From Hyperoplus lanceolatus (lineage: Eukaryota > Chordata > Actinopteri > Uranoscopiformes > Ammodytidae): a DNA stretch of 64,000 bases. The translations under genes and the position numbers were made by a program. Below, piece after piece: positions 13,301-26,999 of the stretch (position 1 is the first letter of the stretch; each line of letters starts with the position of its first letter). The notes beneath the pieces are model-generated. The model saw nothing but the letters and a program-made list of their open reading frames with translations. It was not told where the DNA came from and did not search any database. The stretch covers positions 32,047,501-32,111,500 of the forward strand of contig CM049395.1 of NCBI GenBank assembly GCA_026929865.2. The letters run 5' to 3'.

Positions 13301-14139
13301 GTTATTTTAAAGATTATAGTTTTACATTCCAATGCAGTGAAAACCATGTCCAGATGTGTTAGTTTTGGATGTTTGGAATGAACTGAAGGATAATGTGTTT
13401 CTTTATGGGCAGAGAAAATTATCCTACTTCTTAAGCTAAATAAACCATTTAAACCCCACTTGGATTAACAAGAAAATGCTTCGTCATACGGCTGAAATTA
13501 GGGCTGCTTTTCTGAGCTCATGAAAAGAGGACTTTTTAAAGATACATGGTTATCAGGACAGTAAATGCAGTTATATGATGAACTTATGAAATATGACGCA
13601 TTGCTGTTACCCAACAGTGTATCAAAATGAGCTAAACCTTAAACATCTACAGCAGTTTTAATGAGTATCAATCCATAAACATCAGACATATAATAAAAAC
13701 TCTGATAGGGATCTTTTAACTGCACATTGAATGTTTAAACAATTAGTGACACACTTTTATGTAAGGTTTTTGATGCAGGAATTGTACTTTTAGTGGAGTA
13801 TTTACAGATTGTGTTACTGTTAGAAGCACCTGTAATTTTCCTATCAAAATATCTACTGATAAAAAAGCCTGTTGGGGGCGACGATGGGCGGTGAACAGGA
13901 CGGCAGGGCTGTGTAAAATGCAGTGACTGTGGCCCAAAGCAGGGATTTATTAGGGTAACACACACCATATTGCAATACACCTTGAATTGTCTATTATGCT
14001 TCCGTTTAAAGTCTCTGTGAAGCTACACAGAACATTGCTTGATAATACATTTTTCATTTGGAGGCATCAGTTGGTGGCAGCGTAAACATTGAAAATCTTC
14101 GCTTAGACTAACCAAATCTATCCTGCCTCTCAGACAGAA

Positions 14140-14171
14140 ACACACACACATACACACACACACACACACAC
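14140..14171 (+). repeat. (CA)n microsatellite
   Basis: CA run with one TA interruption. Confidence 0.95.
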
Positions 14172-14285
14172 TTTTAATTGACTTGGCTGTGATTTAATTA
14201 CCTTCGGTAACAACCTGTCTCAGTTTGAATTTATACCACCCACCTTCCCATCCAAACTTAACCCCATTACATTTCCCACTTGAAA

Positions 14286-14421
<136 letters not shown>

Positions 14422-14593
14422 GCGCGCACTTGCCCACTAACATACAGTGATCAAAGCAGACATGGACGACAGGTAGAAGCACAGCAGCCAATCACAGCCA
14501 AGCTACAGTGGGTGACCTTGCTGAGCTGCAGCTGATTGGTGGTGTCAGAGCTGTCAGTCATGTCACGAACCCTCTGACAGGAGACAGACAAAG

Positions 14594-14595
<2 letters not shown>

Positions 14596-14656
<61 letters not shown>
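14596..14656 (+). repeat. (GT)n microsatellite
   Basis: Pure GT run of about 61 bp, opposite in polarity to the CA array 175 bp upstream. Confidence 0.97.
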
Positions 14657-14657
<1 letters not shown>

Positions 14658-14944
14658 ACGCTTGGTGAGTAAAGGTGATAGAGAGAGCGTTCCTAAAAAA
14701 GAACGATTTCCAGAAAAGCGATACAAGAGAAATCAACCACAGTGTGATGAAAGATTTACATAAAGCCTTTAAAGATCCATTATGTTAAATTCTTTTCAGC
14801 GTCTTAATTTACATGAACACATTTGTTTTTGTTTTCAAGTTAAACTGATTTCTCTTTTGTCTTAATCGTCTTTTTTGTACGGCCCGTTTATCTGCTCAAG
14901 GTAAAGACATAATAGAGATTCAAACACACGCCCGTACACAAACA

Positions 14945-14975
14945 AACACACACATACACAGACACACACACACAC

Positions 14976-15021
<46 letters not shown>

Positions 15022-15047
15022 CCACACACACACACACACACACACAC
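14945..15047 (+). repeat. Interrupted (CA)n microsatellite
   Basis: CA repeat with interruptions (TA, GA, CG, AAC) over about 100 bp. Confidence 0.95.
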
Positions 15048-16612
15048 TACAAAGAGAGCTGCATTGATTGGTATTGCAGTAAATGGTATTTGAGCAGCGG
15101 GGCTGTTGGACATAAAAGCTATGTGTAGGCTGTGGCCTTCGTACAATAGCCTGGACCCCCTGGGGAATCTGGATCCCATCTTTAGTTTGAAGCTCATTAA
15201 GCCGATTATTCCCATAATCTCTCTGATGGCGGGCAGAATAAAGAAACACACACACTAATAATTGCCCGCTTACATTTTGGTGTATTCTGCCCTGTCAACT
15301 GTTTGAAGGAGAGACTGAAAGTTAGACTCTTCTGCTCTGTTGTGTGTCTGTTTTTGAGTGTGAAAAAATCAACCTGTGTTTTGACATACACACACCCGGA
15401 GCCCAGATGTGTGTATGGATGGTTGAATTCCGTTTTAGGCACTTTGGTTTCAGGGTCTTGAATTTTGAAAAATACTGACTCTTGGTCACACTGTAACGAT
15501 GTACGGGGACACTTGAGTAAAACCGAGGCTTAGTCAATGTTAATAGTAACATGTTCTTTTCCTACTAGAACAAATAAGAATATTTGCTGTGAAAAAGTTG
15601 TGTCAAGTCAAGTTCAGGTATAGCACTAACATCCCAATGCTCAGATAGAAATTATGAAAATGACTGCGGTGTTACTGCTTCCTCCTCTGCTGCTGGCCAG
15701 TGTGATCTCTACCTCTGCTGACAGAGCTGTCAAGAGCTCAGCAGCTGCATTCAGGACACAGTGCTCTGCGCTACGTTGACGTTTCTTTCACTAGGATTAC
15801 AGTGGACCTCTTTTTTTCTCTCCCTTTGATGGTGTGACAGACTTCATTTTACAGCAAAGAGATGCCAGAACAGACACCAAAACCTAATGGTTAAAAACTG
15901 AGATTTGCCAGATATGAGAATACAAAGGTTTTTAGTTAGATGCCACTTGCACTTTCTCTTTCTGGAAAAAAAATACATTGCACAACGCAGAAGTTGATGA
16001 GACAGGGAAATAATAATAATAATAATATTAACATTTCTAAATAACTTGTGCTCAAATTCCTCATCTTTTCTGCAGATAATATAATGTGTCAAATATGTTA
16101 TCTTGTTCAGCCTCCACTCAGAATTGCATATATCGATAGAGACCATGTAATGTAAGGTTATACTGTATTCATTTCACTGCTGGATGGCCAGTTATTTCAA
16201 GTTGTTGAACACTTCCTTCGGTCTTCTCATATTGGAGCAGGAGAGAGGAGGTAAAAGGGGGTGCGCAGGGTGTAAATCTATTTTTACTCTGATCTGGAAC
16301 ATATGAACCCAGCTGAGGGCTGGCTGCTCTTGTAAAAAGAGGTGAGAGGCTGTTTAATAGTGTGACTCTATACATTCATGAGGTCATCATCCGCAGACAG
16401 ATAGGAAGAGGGGGGAGTGGGTGGAATGGGTGGAGGGACCATAGAAAGGTCAGAGTTTACATATAATGCAGATGTTCAAAACTTAATATTATGATAAACA
16501 TGTACAGTATCTTCATAATAATATATTATTTAATCACTAAAAGAAATGTGATACCCTTGACTAATTTTAACAACAGTTGATTTTAAATGTATAAGTCATA
16601 CTGTCAATATGA

Positions 16613-16616
<4 letters not shown>

Positions 16617-16682
<66 letters not shown>
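16617..16682 (+). repeat. (AT)n microsatellite
   Basis: About 33 uninterrupted AT units, flanked by further AT-rich sequence. Confidence 0.97.
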
Positions 16683-16684
<2 letters not shown>

Positions 16685-16859
16685 TACAGTATATATATTA
16701 TATTAATAATAATTTATAATTTTAACATAAAATGAACTATATTTATAAGATATGTCTATGTATACTGTAGAAGACATCTATACAATTTCAGAGACAAATT
16801 GAGTGGAAAATTGACATATGATCGTCAAATACACAAGTTAGTGGAAAATAATATGGTTT

Positions 16860-17065
16860 AAAGGTCACATATTATGCTAAATGCACTTTTTAAATGTGTT
16901 CTAACATATCCATGGGTCCACGGTGTGCCTAGAGACTGCCAAAATATTTAAAAAAATAACAATCTCTCCTTTTCTCACTCTACCCCTTTCTGAAACCCCC
17001 ACCCCTCCCCCCAATATACTCCAGGCAGAATTCTCCTCGTTTCTGACCTCAAAAACTGGAAAGGC
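16860..17065. repeat. Suspected interspersed repeat
   Basis: AAAGGTCACATATTATGCTA followed by a T-rich segment and a CCCC-rich stretch resembles a common fish repeat beginning 'aggtcccatattatgct'. Boundaries were not resolved and no duplication was found. Confidence 0.35.
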
Positions 17066-20000
17066 TTTAAAATCAGAAGTGTAACGACCCAGCAGTGAGC
17101 TTCAGCAGCGCAGATGGAGATCAAATAGAGAGCCCGTTACGCAGTGAGACATTCATGATCTACATCAACTAATCACCTGTTTAGTCAGGGGGTCAAATGT
17201 CACAGGGGGATACAAGTGGAACCCACTTCAATAGTTGGCCCTTTACGATACATTGACGTGTCCTGGTGATGTCATCTGACCCTGTGACCTGCCCAGTGTT
17301 TTAGAGCTCTAATTAGCTATTGACCTTGTCCCTTACCACGTCACCCCTTACACCAAGCATGACCCCACTGACCCTAGTGGTGAGGTCATATGCCTGTTGA
17401 CATCGGCAACCTTCTTTCTTTCACTTTCTTTCACTCGCACTATATTTGCATGTTTCTGTGGACGTCATTGAAAGAAATCTTTGTTTTGTAGGAAATGTTA
17501 GGTTTGCATGAGCAGTAATTTAATGCAGCTCTGTGCAAATAGAATAAACGAACATCAAACAGGGAGGGCGTACATCATGCACGTGAAGGCAACTTGACTC
17601 CATTGTGTGAATTGCTGACTGTAAACTGTAAACCATGCAGTGTTGCCCATTCATTACAAGAAGAAGTAAGAAGAAAGACAGAAGAAAACACAGACTTCAA
17701 AGGAAATCTCGGCAGGGAATTCCTCCTAAAGAGCTGTTTTCTTTCTATTAATGATTTCTTATTCTTGTTTTATTCAGGGGGGTTCTTTTAACTTAACTAA
17801 TATTTATAACTTTGACTCCTTGCGGCCAGTCAAAAAAACAATCACTCACGCTCAGAGTCAGAAGAACCTTAGTCAAGGCCCTCGACTCAAATCAGATCAG
17901 TTGTAGATAAATCTTGAAACCATAAAGCTGAAGGCAGCATTATCAGGTTTTAACAAGCCAAAAGCTAGCACATGTCACTGCCGAGTAGTGAACATTTGTT
18001 TTTCCAAAGTCGGAGCACAGGAAGTAAGTTTAACCCGCCCCCCAACCCCCACCCCGCAATCCAGCGAGATGTTACTTGACAAAGGCAAGTCTGTTTCCCC
18101 ATTCGTATTCCATCAGACAGAATGACTGACAGTAAGCTGTGTGTGCATGTAAGATGATAGCCACGGTATTCAGTGAGAGGAGATGGACAGATGGGTCATC
18201 CATCCACACCCTGACATTACAGACAGAGATAACAACAGACTGGAAACGTTGGATTAGGCTGACTAACTTTATTTTTAAGAGATAGAAGTCCTCTGTCAGG
18301 AGTTTAAGGCCCGGGGTGTAGCTGACAGTAAAAATATCAACTATACAGTAAAAGGTGTATTAAGTATTTTTTTTTATATATGATGTACTGTATGTGGTTT
18401 ACGTTGAAGTATGTAAGAGTATCGTAAAGGCCCTGAAAACTTCTGTCAGGATCACAAATGTTTCTGCCAACAACTGTGTTGAATAATTCATGTGACAGAT
18501 TTCTGTATTTTATTTTTATCAGGGCTCAGTTAGAATATGCTCAGGAGTGGAAGCAAAGTGTTTGTAGCCTGATCTTTTTATTGAGCACACCGTTCCGTAA
18601 AACCTTTTATTTGTTAAGTCAAAAAAATATGTCTATGTAACTTCCTTCTGCATTACTGAGATGCTTCGAAGCGTGAATGCAGGGTTTCTCTTTGAAAAAA
18701 CACATACACACAAGCACAGGCTGTGCTATAGGATATCCTAAATAAAGGATAAAAAATTACAGACGCTTCCCACCTTGGATGTTGCTGGTGACCAAAAGCC
18801 TTAATAGAGCGGGAAAAATGAGAAGAACCACAGACTATGTGTGTATGTGAGTGTATGTGTCTGTGTCTGTGTGTTGGGAGGTGAGTTGGCTTCTGAGTTA
18901 CGCTGTCAGGGTCACCTCTGCTGCCCCTCGCGAGCACCCCTCACAATCCGCCACCTTGACTTAACAATGACTCCATTGTTCATCCAGACAATGCTGTCTG
19001 AAGGACAGAGTTAAAGGGGTGGAGGGATGGAGGGATGACTGGGCAGAGGGGGCAGTGGGGGGATCAGCACCTGGTAACAGTGTATGTATGGAAGTGGAAG
19101 TTTGGATGGAGGGAGAGGGTCACAGTCCATCGGTTGGCAATGGCATTGTCTGGGCGTTGAGGCAGAATGCAGCTCTGATGTCGGACAGGACCACTGACCT
19201 GAGGAAGGCTTTGACCCAAGCTGTGGTCCGGGGGAGCCAGCAGGTGTCCTTGGGAGGGTGTAGTTGAGGGAACTCAAGAGGACAAATTAACTCTGTATGT
19301 TCCCTCTAGTCCTCCAGTTGGAGTTTGGGAATCAGGAGAATTTCAAAGACTAGAGCAGACTAGCAAAAATCCCACCACCTTCCTATAACTGAGAAGAAAA
19401 AGGAGTCAAACAGCATGTTTTGCTTTACATGTGAAACATTTGAATATACTTCTGTCAAACTTTCCAAACCAGCTGTTGGTCCCCGTACCTTTTGGGATGC
19501 ATCTGGGATTCCCATCTCTCTCAGTAAACAGCACATCATGCCAGTTTAGGTCTGTGTATGGAACTTTCCAACTATTCTACAGTTGTTGCTTTAACAGATT
19601 TTATGTTTGAATCAAACATGTGTGGGAAGGGCTCGTCTACTGAGTGACTACACACACGTATTGAACATATTCTTTCCATCCACATATACACTTTACATTG
19701 GAGGCACTACAAACATTCATTGCATGTGGCCTTCATTTTACTGTGTGATAAGTTCTATACATGCAAACATGTTTTGTATGCAAGACACACATGCATGCGT
19801 ACAAACAGACTACCACTGCTCTACACTCAGGGCCAAAATACAAATATATCCCATTACTGCTCGGAAATAATGGGCCCATTTTTCTCCCACACAGCGGTCT
19901 TTATGAATACTGTATAAACCCTTTGATGGGTTGGAAGCTCATGGATAGGGGTGGGGGGCGGGTGACACAGCTATCGGAAGAACTCAAATATATTTCTGCC

Positions 20001-21429
20001 TTTTATCCTCCGTGATAAAGAACTTATACAAACATGTGGTACAGCATAGCATGCAGACTCACAAGAAAAACACGCACACGTGCACATAGACACTGTTTGA
20101 TTATTTTATTTTTTATTTGCTGTGAAGAAAAACATCAGAGTGCTTAAAAGCTCTATCCAAACATAGACCCAAGGTCAACAGTGAGTGCTGTGGTCCTGAA
20201 TGGCGACGCACCATCACTGCACTCTGCTGCTATAATAAGACTCAATAGCTGTTGTGTGCGCTATATGCACTTACTTTGCACAACGCTAATGGCTGAATAC
20301 GTCTTGAATGCAGTCTTTCAGTAATATTATCTTAAAGAATTGAGAAATTCCAACATCGTTTTATTGTGCCTCTTCTGTTGGCAGGGACACAGTAAGACAT
20401 ATATAGTGGTGAATGTTGGGATTACTGCAGGTGTCAGGATCTCTCGCTGTGTCTCTCCTTGTCTTGTCCGCGGTGTAGTAAAAAAGCCCTTTGTTGTGCT
20501 CGGCAGTATAAATCATTTACAGGCTTTGCATAAATTTGTGTAATCTCCTTCATGGGGGCTGGGCAGCCTATCTGATTCACTGGGAGCCAGGGCGGAAGAG
20601 TTAATGTTGATTTTGTGTGCCCAACATACATGTTGTGTGGCAAGAGAAACCTGAGTGCAGTTAGTTACAGTAACACCTGCTTTGCACGCGACATGTGTGA
20701 GCGAAACACGGCCACATGCCATCACAGTGCATGGAAGAACAAACATGAAAATGAAGGGAAAACTGTGAATTTTTTTCTTCCAAATGATATACTTCATACA
20801 ATTTATCTTATCTTACAATGTCATTAAAGCCTTTTAAAAAGACATGGTAGAATAGTGAAGTTTTATTCCTAAAATATAAAAGTTTTTATTATGTAATCAA
20901 TAATACAGTTGCTCTAAATGTTGCAACAAGTTTCCACAGTCTTTGCCACAGGCAATGACAAACAATACAGTCCAAACAGACACGTTTTTAATAAACCTCC
21001 AACTAACAAAATGTATTTGAAAATTATGACAGACATAGCTGTGCTTACATTCAGTATTACCTCCAGGTGGTTTAGATAATCTGGATAAACCGTTTGCTGG
21101 TGCTCATGTCTTTTGACCTGTCAGAATTGGTTGTGGTGTACAGATGTTGCCATTTTCTCCAAACTAAGCAGTTGCTTTAGTGAGTACAATCTTTTAAGTA
21201 ATTTAAAAAGCAATTGTGTACAGAAATTAACTCAGGGACCACAAAAAGGTAGTGTTATAAATATACTTTTATATTTAATTTCAAACTCCCCTTTTAGCCA
21301 GTAAATGGTACACAGATAGTGAAAATAGTGAAAACCAAAACAAATATATTTATACAAAAACAATTTCAGAATTCCTTGCTGATCGGCTCACTGGACTCAT
21401 AACTACAGCATATATTTTTATTGTTTCAA

Positions 21430-21875
21430 AGGTTTTTTTATTCATCAAAAGATTTGCAAAGCAAATACAGCACAATGATTTAGTTTTTCCCCTTTTTTCT
21501 TCCCCCGAACACACCCCGCCCATATCCCACCCCCCCACCCAACCACAAACAATCCTGCATCAAAAAAATAAATAAAAAAACAGCACACAAAAAAAAACAA
21601 TACACAATGTTAAAAAATTACATAAACAAAGTACAAGAAACAAATAAACAATCGATATGAAAAAAAAAGCTACTCTTGTATTGTTGTTGTTGGTTTTTTG
21701 AAATAATCTAGAAAGGGGCGCCAAATTCTGTCAAATTTATTCTCGGATCCCTGGGTAGTATAATGTATTTTCTCTAAATTCATACATGACATAATGTCTC
21801 TAATCCAATGTGAAAGGGAAGGAGGAGCAGGATCTTTCCACTTGAGTAAGATAGCCCTATATATTTTTATTGTTA
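21430..21875 (-). mobile_element. L1-like LINE 3' fragment (ORF2 C-terminus plus 3'UTR)
   Basis: On the minus strand from about 21875 it reads RAILLKWKDPAPPSLSHWIR, then DIMSCMNLEKIHYTTQ, then ENKFDRIWRPFLDYF, and stops at 21670-21672. This is the characteristic C-terminal end of fish L1-type ORF2 (conserved LKW, Trp, and W-x-P-F-L). It is followed by a G-rich then A-rich 3'UTR to about 21430, ending GATGAATAAAAAAACC. The reverse transcriptase and endonuclease domains are absent, typical of 5'-truncated insertion. Confidence 0.8.
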
Positions 21876-23807
21876 AACTAATGAACTACATTTTACATTT
21901 ATGGATTGTACTTTGTCTTGTTAATTGATGCTCATCCAAGAGTTTTGAACTATTTGAAAACTAACATTGCCTTTAGCACTTCTCCTCCTCTCTTCTATCC
22001 AAATGAGTTTTATTTGAATAAAGGGCTTATCCCAGTAAAACCACTATGGCTGCCTGTCACAGTGTCCTTGCAGTTGTTCCATTATTCACCATCCATGGAC
22101 AAGCTCTAGGATTTTTGTCACTGGGTGACATCATCGCTACATCGTCTGTGTCTCTGTCCTTCAGCTAAATGAAAGATCAGTTCAAATTCATTAGTCATAC
22201 AATAACCGAGTTGGGTTATATTAATGAAATGGGATGAGAATTCTCTGTGAGGGCAGATTTTTCCTTTAGTAGCATGAAATTAATTTAAATTCTAGGACTG
22301 GTATTATGAGTGGATGTTCACTTTGGGGGGGAAAAGCAAGTTTACAAGTTAACATCTACAGTAGTATTACGTTTCAATGAAATGTACTTTTTGGGATATT
22401 ATATTTTTTTTATTTTACATATATTCTTTGCATGATGTATTCTCATATCTCTCGCACACCATCAATTGCTAGCGGTGTCACACACATATACACATCCACA
22501 CAGTTCCTCAGTGCAGTGATGAGGCTGTTGTAAGACCGTAAATCTTTGGTAGGCGGAGTGCGGCGCTGAAGGCTCAGTGACAGATGATAAAACATGCAGA
22601 GGCAGGCGGACTCTCCATCCCGAGCCCTCCCTCTCCTCCACAAAACACCATCCACTCCACTGAGAAACAGAAACTGAGGGAGATGACAGTTTCATTCACG
22701 CATTAATCACCCCCAAACCAACGTCTCAAAAACAGAAGAAAGCCGAGTGAAGAATGCAGGTTTTACAGTATATGAACTGGAAGACAATAGACTACTTTTT
22801 AGCACACCCTAAAACCAAGACCGGACCTTGGGACTTGATGAGTAAGGCCAGATCCAAACTGTATTCACTCAGGATATAGGGTCCCAATCCGTTGACCGCT
22901 TCACGTTTACAGGCAGACATTTTTTGTCATAGTAGGAAAAGCACAGGTGTTACTTGTAAAATTATCAGCGATTCAGTTCAATTCCAGTATCCAAGTAAGC
23001 CGTGCAATGTGACAGTGAGACGTGCAGGCACGATACCAGGATTCTGAAAAAGAAGGAGCCGAATGGAATCCATTCCATCGTTTTTTTTTTTTTTCTGTCA
23101 ACATGTGCCTTTTCTGCCGTGACATGTCAGATTGTCCTCTGTGAAAAATAACTGTTTGGTAGCTCATTATGCTATATAAAGTGTTCTGTATTTCTTCGTG
23201 AAAACATTCATACGCATTATCTGTATCTTCTGCAAGGGTTATTCTACAATACGATGGTTCTAGTTCTGGGCTGGTGCTAGTTCTTCTAAGAACTAGTTTG
23301 CTTTTCCACTGGCCAGAGAGATGTGTCATTATGTCTCTCCATATGTCTGTATGCATCCCAATAATGTTACAACAGTGGACAACATCCCATTTTTAAAAGT
23401 CCAGTCCAGCTTATTTGTGTATTTATGGGTATTGCTACGCACGTCCATTATGTTTTGATGATGTCTCACTAGGGAGTATAAGAGATAGCCTCTCTGGCAA
23501 ATGATGCAGAGTTTATCCCTTGGGTCAACAGTGTGAACTGGTGACACTGCCCTCAAATGATATCAAACTTTGACATAATGTACTGAAGTCTCTTTTTCCC
23601 TAATCTTTCAACTGTCTTACAGTACAGGCCATTACCAATTTGATATGAGGTAAATTATCATCAGCAGAAAATATCTCCAAAAATAGTAGGATTGTGTGAT
23701 TGGAATTTTAAAACTGCTACATTGCATACTTATTTTTGAGCGTCTCTAACGAGCGAATGAGGATACCACAAAGTGTTGTAACATTTTCTCTAAATGCAAC
23801 ACACTCT

Positions 23808-23932
23808 GGGCTGGTTTCGCAGACATGGATTAAGCCTAGTTCTGGACTAAATTGTACTTTTAATGGACAATCTCCATTCAAAATTCCATTTAGTTCAGGA
23901 CTAGGCTTGATCCATGTCTGTGAAACTGGCCC
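23808..23932. mobile_element. Palindromic MITE, 125 bp
   Basis: The two halves, GGGCTGGTTTCGCAGACATG ... and ... CATGTCTGTGAAACTGGCCC, are near-perfect inverted repeats running nearly to the centre. The whole element is therefore a long imperfect hairpin. Termini GGGC/GGCCC; no certain target duplication. Confidence 0.8.
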
Positions 23933-24230
23933 AATATGTTTTATCAGACTGGTGAGGATTATTCTTTTCTTTATTTTGTCTATTTGCATGTCTACTTAAT
24001 ATACAGGGCAATGAACTCTTTTGCCAGGGAGACGAATAAGGGATGTTTGAACAGAAGACGTGGAGTTTATAAGATTGGCAGACATTGAAATGAGTCACAG
24101 AGCAACAATCAGATGGGTTTTCGAAGCAGTTGTGAGGTAAAATGAGAGCCACAGCGTGAGACCGGATCGCCTGGGTTTTCAATCAGACTCCTTTCCTATC
24201 TCACCTGTTCAAGCATAATTGTAACACATC

Positions 24231-24238
24231 CACACACC

Positions 24239-24273
<35 letters not shown>

Positions 24274-24289
24274 ACGCACACGCACACGC

Positions 24290-24338
<49 letters not shown>
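24231..24338 (+). repeat. (CA)n array with an internal CACACG hexamer block
   Basis: G replaces A every sixth base at 24264, 24270, 24276, 24282, 24288 and 24294, giving six regular hexamer periods inside a plain CA array. Confidence 0.95.
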
Positions 24339-24341
<3 letters not shown>

Positions 24342-24503
24342 TGTCAGATTACACAGCAAAGTCTACCTCTATTTTTCTCTCTCACACACTCAAACCGTTT
24401 GCCAGGATCATTTTGCACGTCCTCTGTGGGAAACCCCATCAACTTTCACAGCAGGGAACAGAGCAATGAAACACATCTCAGACTGTCGTATCTACCTGGC
24501 TCA

Positions 24504-24555
<52 letters not shown>
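24504..24555 (+). repeat. (CA)n microsatellite
   Basis: Pure CA run of about 52 bp. Confidence 0.95.
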
Positions 24556-24559
<4 letters not shown>

Positions 24560-25039
24560 GATACATTGACTCAGAAAGGTAGTAGGTTATCAGAGTACAA
24601 CATGGTGACCACACTCATGCATGCCACACATGAAGGATGTGCCATGTTGGGAGGATGAGCACTCTGCATCTCTCAGGTATAAAACCATGAATTTTTGCCC
24701 AAGGTCACACTTTCAGATTGTTGGACTTTGACTACACAGAGTTTTATATCCTGTTAAATCTTCAGAATTCAAGTCAGTTTTTTCTGTATAAATCAGAAGC
24801 ATGATCTTCAACCTGAGTTCCTAAACCTAACCATCACAAAGTTTCCTATTGCTGTAGTCACCATGATTGAAAAAAAAAATAAACTTATTCAACACATTAT
24901 ATGTCCTTCAAAATGTATTTTCCGTTGAAAATGATTATATCTAGGAGACAGGGTTGGCTGTCAGTCAGCGTGTGTCTAACTGAGCCACACAGCAGAGCAA
25001 ACTGGGTAAAACATGATGGGGGAAGTGACAAAGCTCTGC

Positions 25040-25145
25040 TGGCCCATCACTCATTAACACTGCTGAGGTGCCCTTCCTCAAGGCACTTACCCCCCAGCCT
25101 CTCCATTGGAGCTACTCACTGGTGAACAGCTCAGACTGTGGTAGA
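25040..25145 (+). repeat. Suspected SINE-body fragment
   Basis: GAGGTGCCCTTCCTCAAGGC, then CTTACCCCCCAGCCTC, then GAGCTACTCACTGGTGAACA resembles the 'cccttgagcaaggcacttaacccc' type body found in many fish SINEs. No pol III head or tail was recognised. Confidence 0.4.
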
Positions 25146-25689
25146 AGATCTCAAGTTTGAATGTGTGAGTGGGAACGAACAGGGTTCTCCTGAAAAATTA
25201 AACATTGCTCTCGAGGAAACTTTCCCTGAAAACAAAAAGGTTTGGGTTGTAGTGAAGTGAATCACATCTGATTTTCTGCTTATAGTGCACTACATTTACT
25301 TTCCTCCACTATAATTGGATATCACCTATTTTTGTAACACATACTTACATTACCCTGAAGGAATCCGTGCATGCACATTAAGTTAAGCTCAAAATCCCAC
25401 TTGGCCTGTCTTATATGCAGTATACAAATAATACTGTTACTTAATCGTAGAGTTTCTAATGTCGTAAAAAGTGGATAACCGTGGAAATTATATCAGACAC
25501 AGCACGTTTATTGTCGGCTCCCAAGGATGTATTACATGCTGGTCTATTGAGGCAACCATCTCTAATACAATGGGCAAAATTGCAATTATAGTACTAGGAA
25601 TATTTGGTATTGCTTATTCTGACTCCAACATCTCATGTTTCCTGAACATTTCTGTGCTGTGGCTGCAGACATCGGCATGACATCAAATA

Positions 25690-25825
25690 GTTTTTTTTTT
25701 CTTTTGGGGGGCAGAGAGGGGAGTGACACGCAGAGAACGACCGCGGGCTGGAATCGAACCCGGGTCCGCTGCTGGCCGAGGCCCATGGGGGGGACGCCCT
25801 ACCAACTAAGCTAAGGGCGCCCCCC
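25690..25825 (-). mobile_element. tRNA-derived SINE, minus strand
   Basis: On the minus strand: A box TAGCTTAGTTGG (25802-25813), B box GGTTCGATTCC (25750-25760), a short body, and an A-rich tail seen as the T-run 25690-25705 on the plus strand. The head is about 75 nt with a C-rich anticodon region. The tail and extra body argue for a SINE and not a functional tRNA gene. Confidence 0.8.
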
Positions 25826-26144
25826 GAATTGTTTGTATTTGATGAAACTTTAGGAGAAGCAAAAATACACCAGACAGCGTAGTGCATGCCCACACTGTCT
25901 GATTATTCACTTTTCGCCCTCTCTTTCTCTTTCTCTCTCTCTGCTCGAGTTTGCTGTGTTTTATTCGATGTATATGCTCTCTACCTGTCCGTCCCTCTGT
26001 GTTCTGAGTGAGTCACAGTGTAGTTCAGCCCTCACTGCTTGACCGGCTGACCTGCTGACACCCTTTATCCCATCGTTATTCTCTCCTCTTCCCTCACACC
26101 TTGCCTGACTATCAGAAACAAGTGTGATGCTAGACCAAGCATGC

Positions 26145-26200
26145 TGCACACAGACACACACGCACGCACACAGACACACACGCATGCACGCACACACACA

Positions 26201-26272
<72 letters not shown>
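26145..26272 (+). repeat. Compound (CA)n microsatellite
   Basis: Imperfect first half (GA, CG, TG interruptions), pure CA in the second half. Confidence 0.95.
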
Positions 26273-26274
<2 letters not shown>

Positions 26275-26999
26275 TAAAAAAGCCAACAAGGGCTTGATTG
26301 GGAGTGTAGGTGTTCAGGTCATCACGTTAAACAAGCTGGAGCCACTTCAACAGAGCGGCTAAGGGCAGAGTGCAATCCAGAGTTGTCCTCTCCTGAACTT
26401 CAGCTAATCAATTAATGTGATTTAATACACAGTCACTCTACATGGAAAGCCAGCGTGGCTCAGTGCTCTAATTTATTCTGTATCGACCATTTCACACACA
26501 TGCAGAGAGAGATGGGGAGAGAGGGAGAGAGGAAGCAGAGAGAGCGGAGGCAGGCAGGTTGTGTGTTGAATGATCGCGGGTGAATAGAGATCTCAGGAGG
26601 AAATGAAATGATTGTATTATTTTTGATACAGTTTAACATTGCTACAGGTAAAAGAGCTGGAAAGAAAGAGATGGTGGAGAGAGTCTGACTCAGAGGGTCC
26701 TCTCATATGAGCCTTCATCTAGCCTTTGGCATAGAAAGTGAGCCTGCATATTACTGAGTCTATCACAACACAGCAGGAGAATGGGAGGAGAATTAATACG
26801 CTTGGCTTTCATGCCAGTGTGCTCTCTCTCTCTCTCTCTCCACCTCTCTTCTCTCATGCACTCCTGCTCTCTCTTTCTCTTCAAGCTCCACTGGACAAAA
26901 GCACTTTGTGTGCTAATAAAATTAACTCGTATATAGCTTTGAGGTTTTTTTCTTCCTTTTCTCGACGATAAAAACCTGCCTGAGTAAAAGAAGTAAACA

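Larger units (their letters stand above)
7285..14139. other. Intergenic stretch, no gene recognised
   Basis: No confident exon. Simple sequence: purine-rich 8820-8900, (GT)n 9001-9032, GA-rich 10019-10060, (CTC)n 10292-10326. The segment 12720-12930 (GAGGTCACGCCTCTTTAATT...) is GC-balanced, has nuclear-receptor-like AGGTCA half-sites and could be a conserved regulatory element. Confidence 0.5.
15048..21429. other. Intergenic stretch, no gene recognised
   Basis: It contains the (AT)n at 16617-16682 and a suspected repeat at 16860-17065. The section 17150-17400 is rich in GTCA/TGACC motifs and lacks repeats. No coding exon seen. Confidence 0.5.

Noticed and set aside
23717..23999. Opposite-strand frames with matching peptides suggesting a conserved protein
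   Set aside because: The match comes from the palindromic MITE at 23808-23932, not from coding selection.
24231..24338. Regular repeat resembling a CRISPR array
   Set aside because: A 6-bp period inside a CA microsatellite, no spacers, in a vertebrate genome.
25745..25825. Possible minus-strand tRNA gene
   Set aside because: A poly-A tail and a SINE body sit downstream of the tRNA-like head; the acceptor arm is mostly G against C runs.
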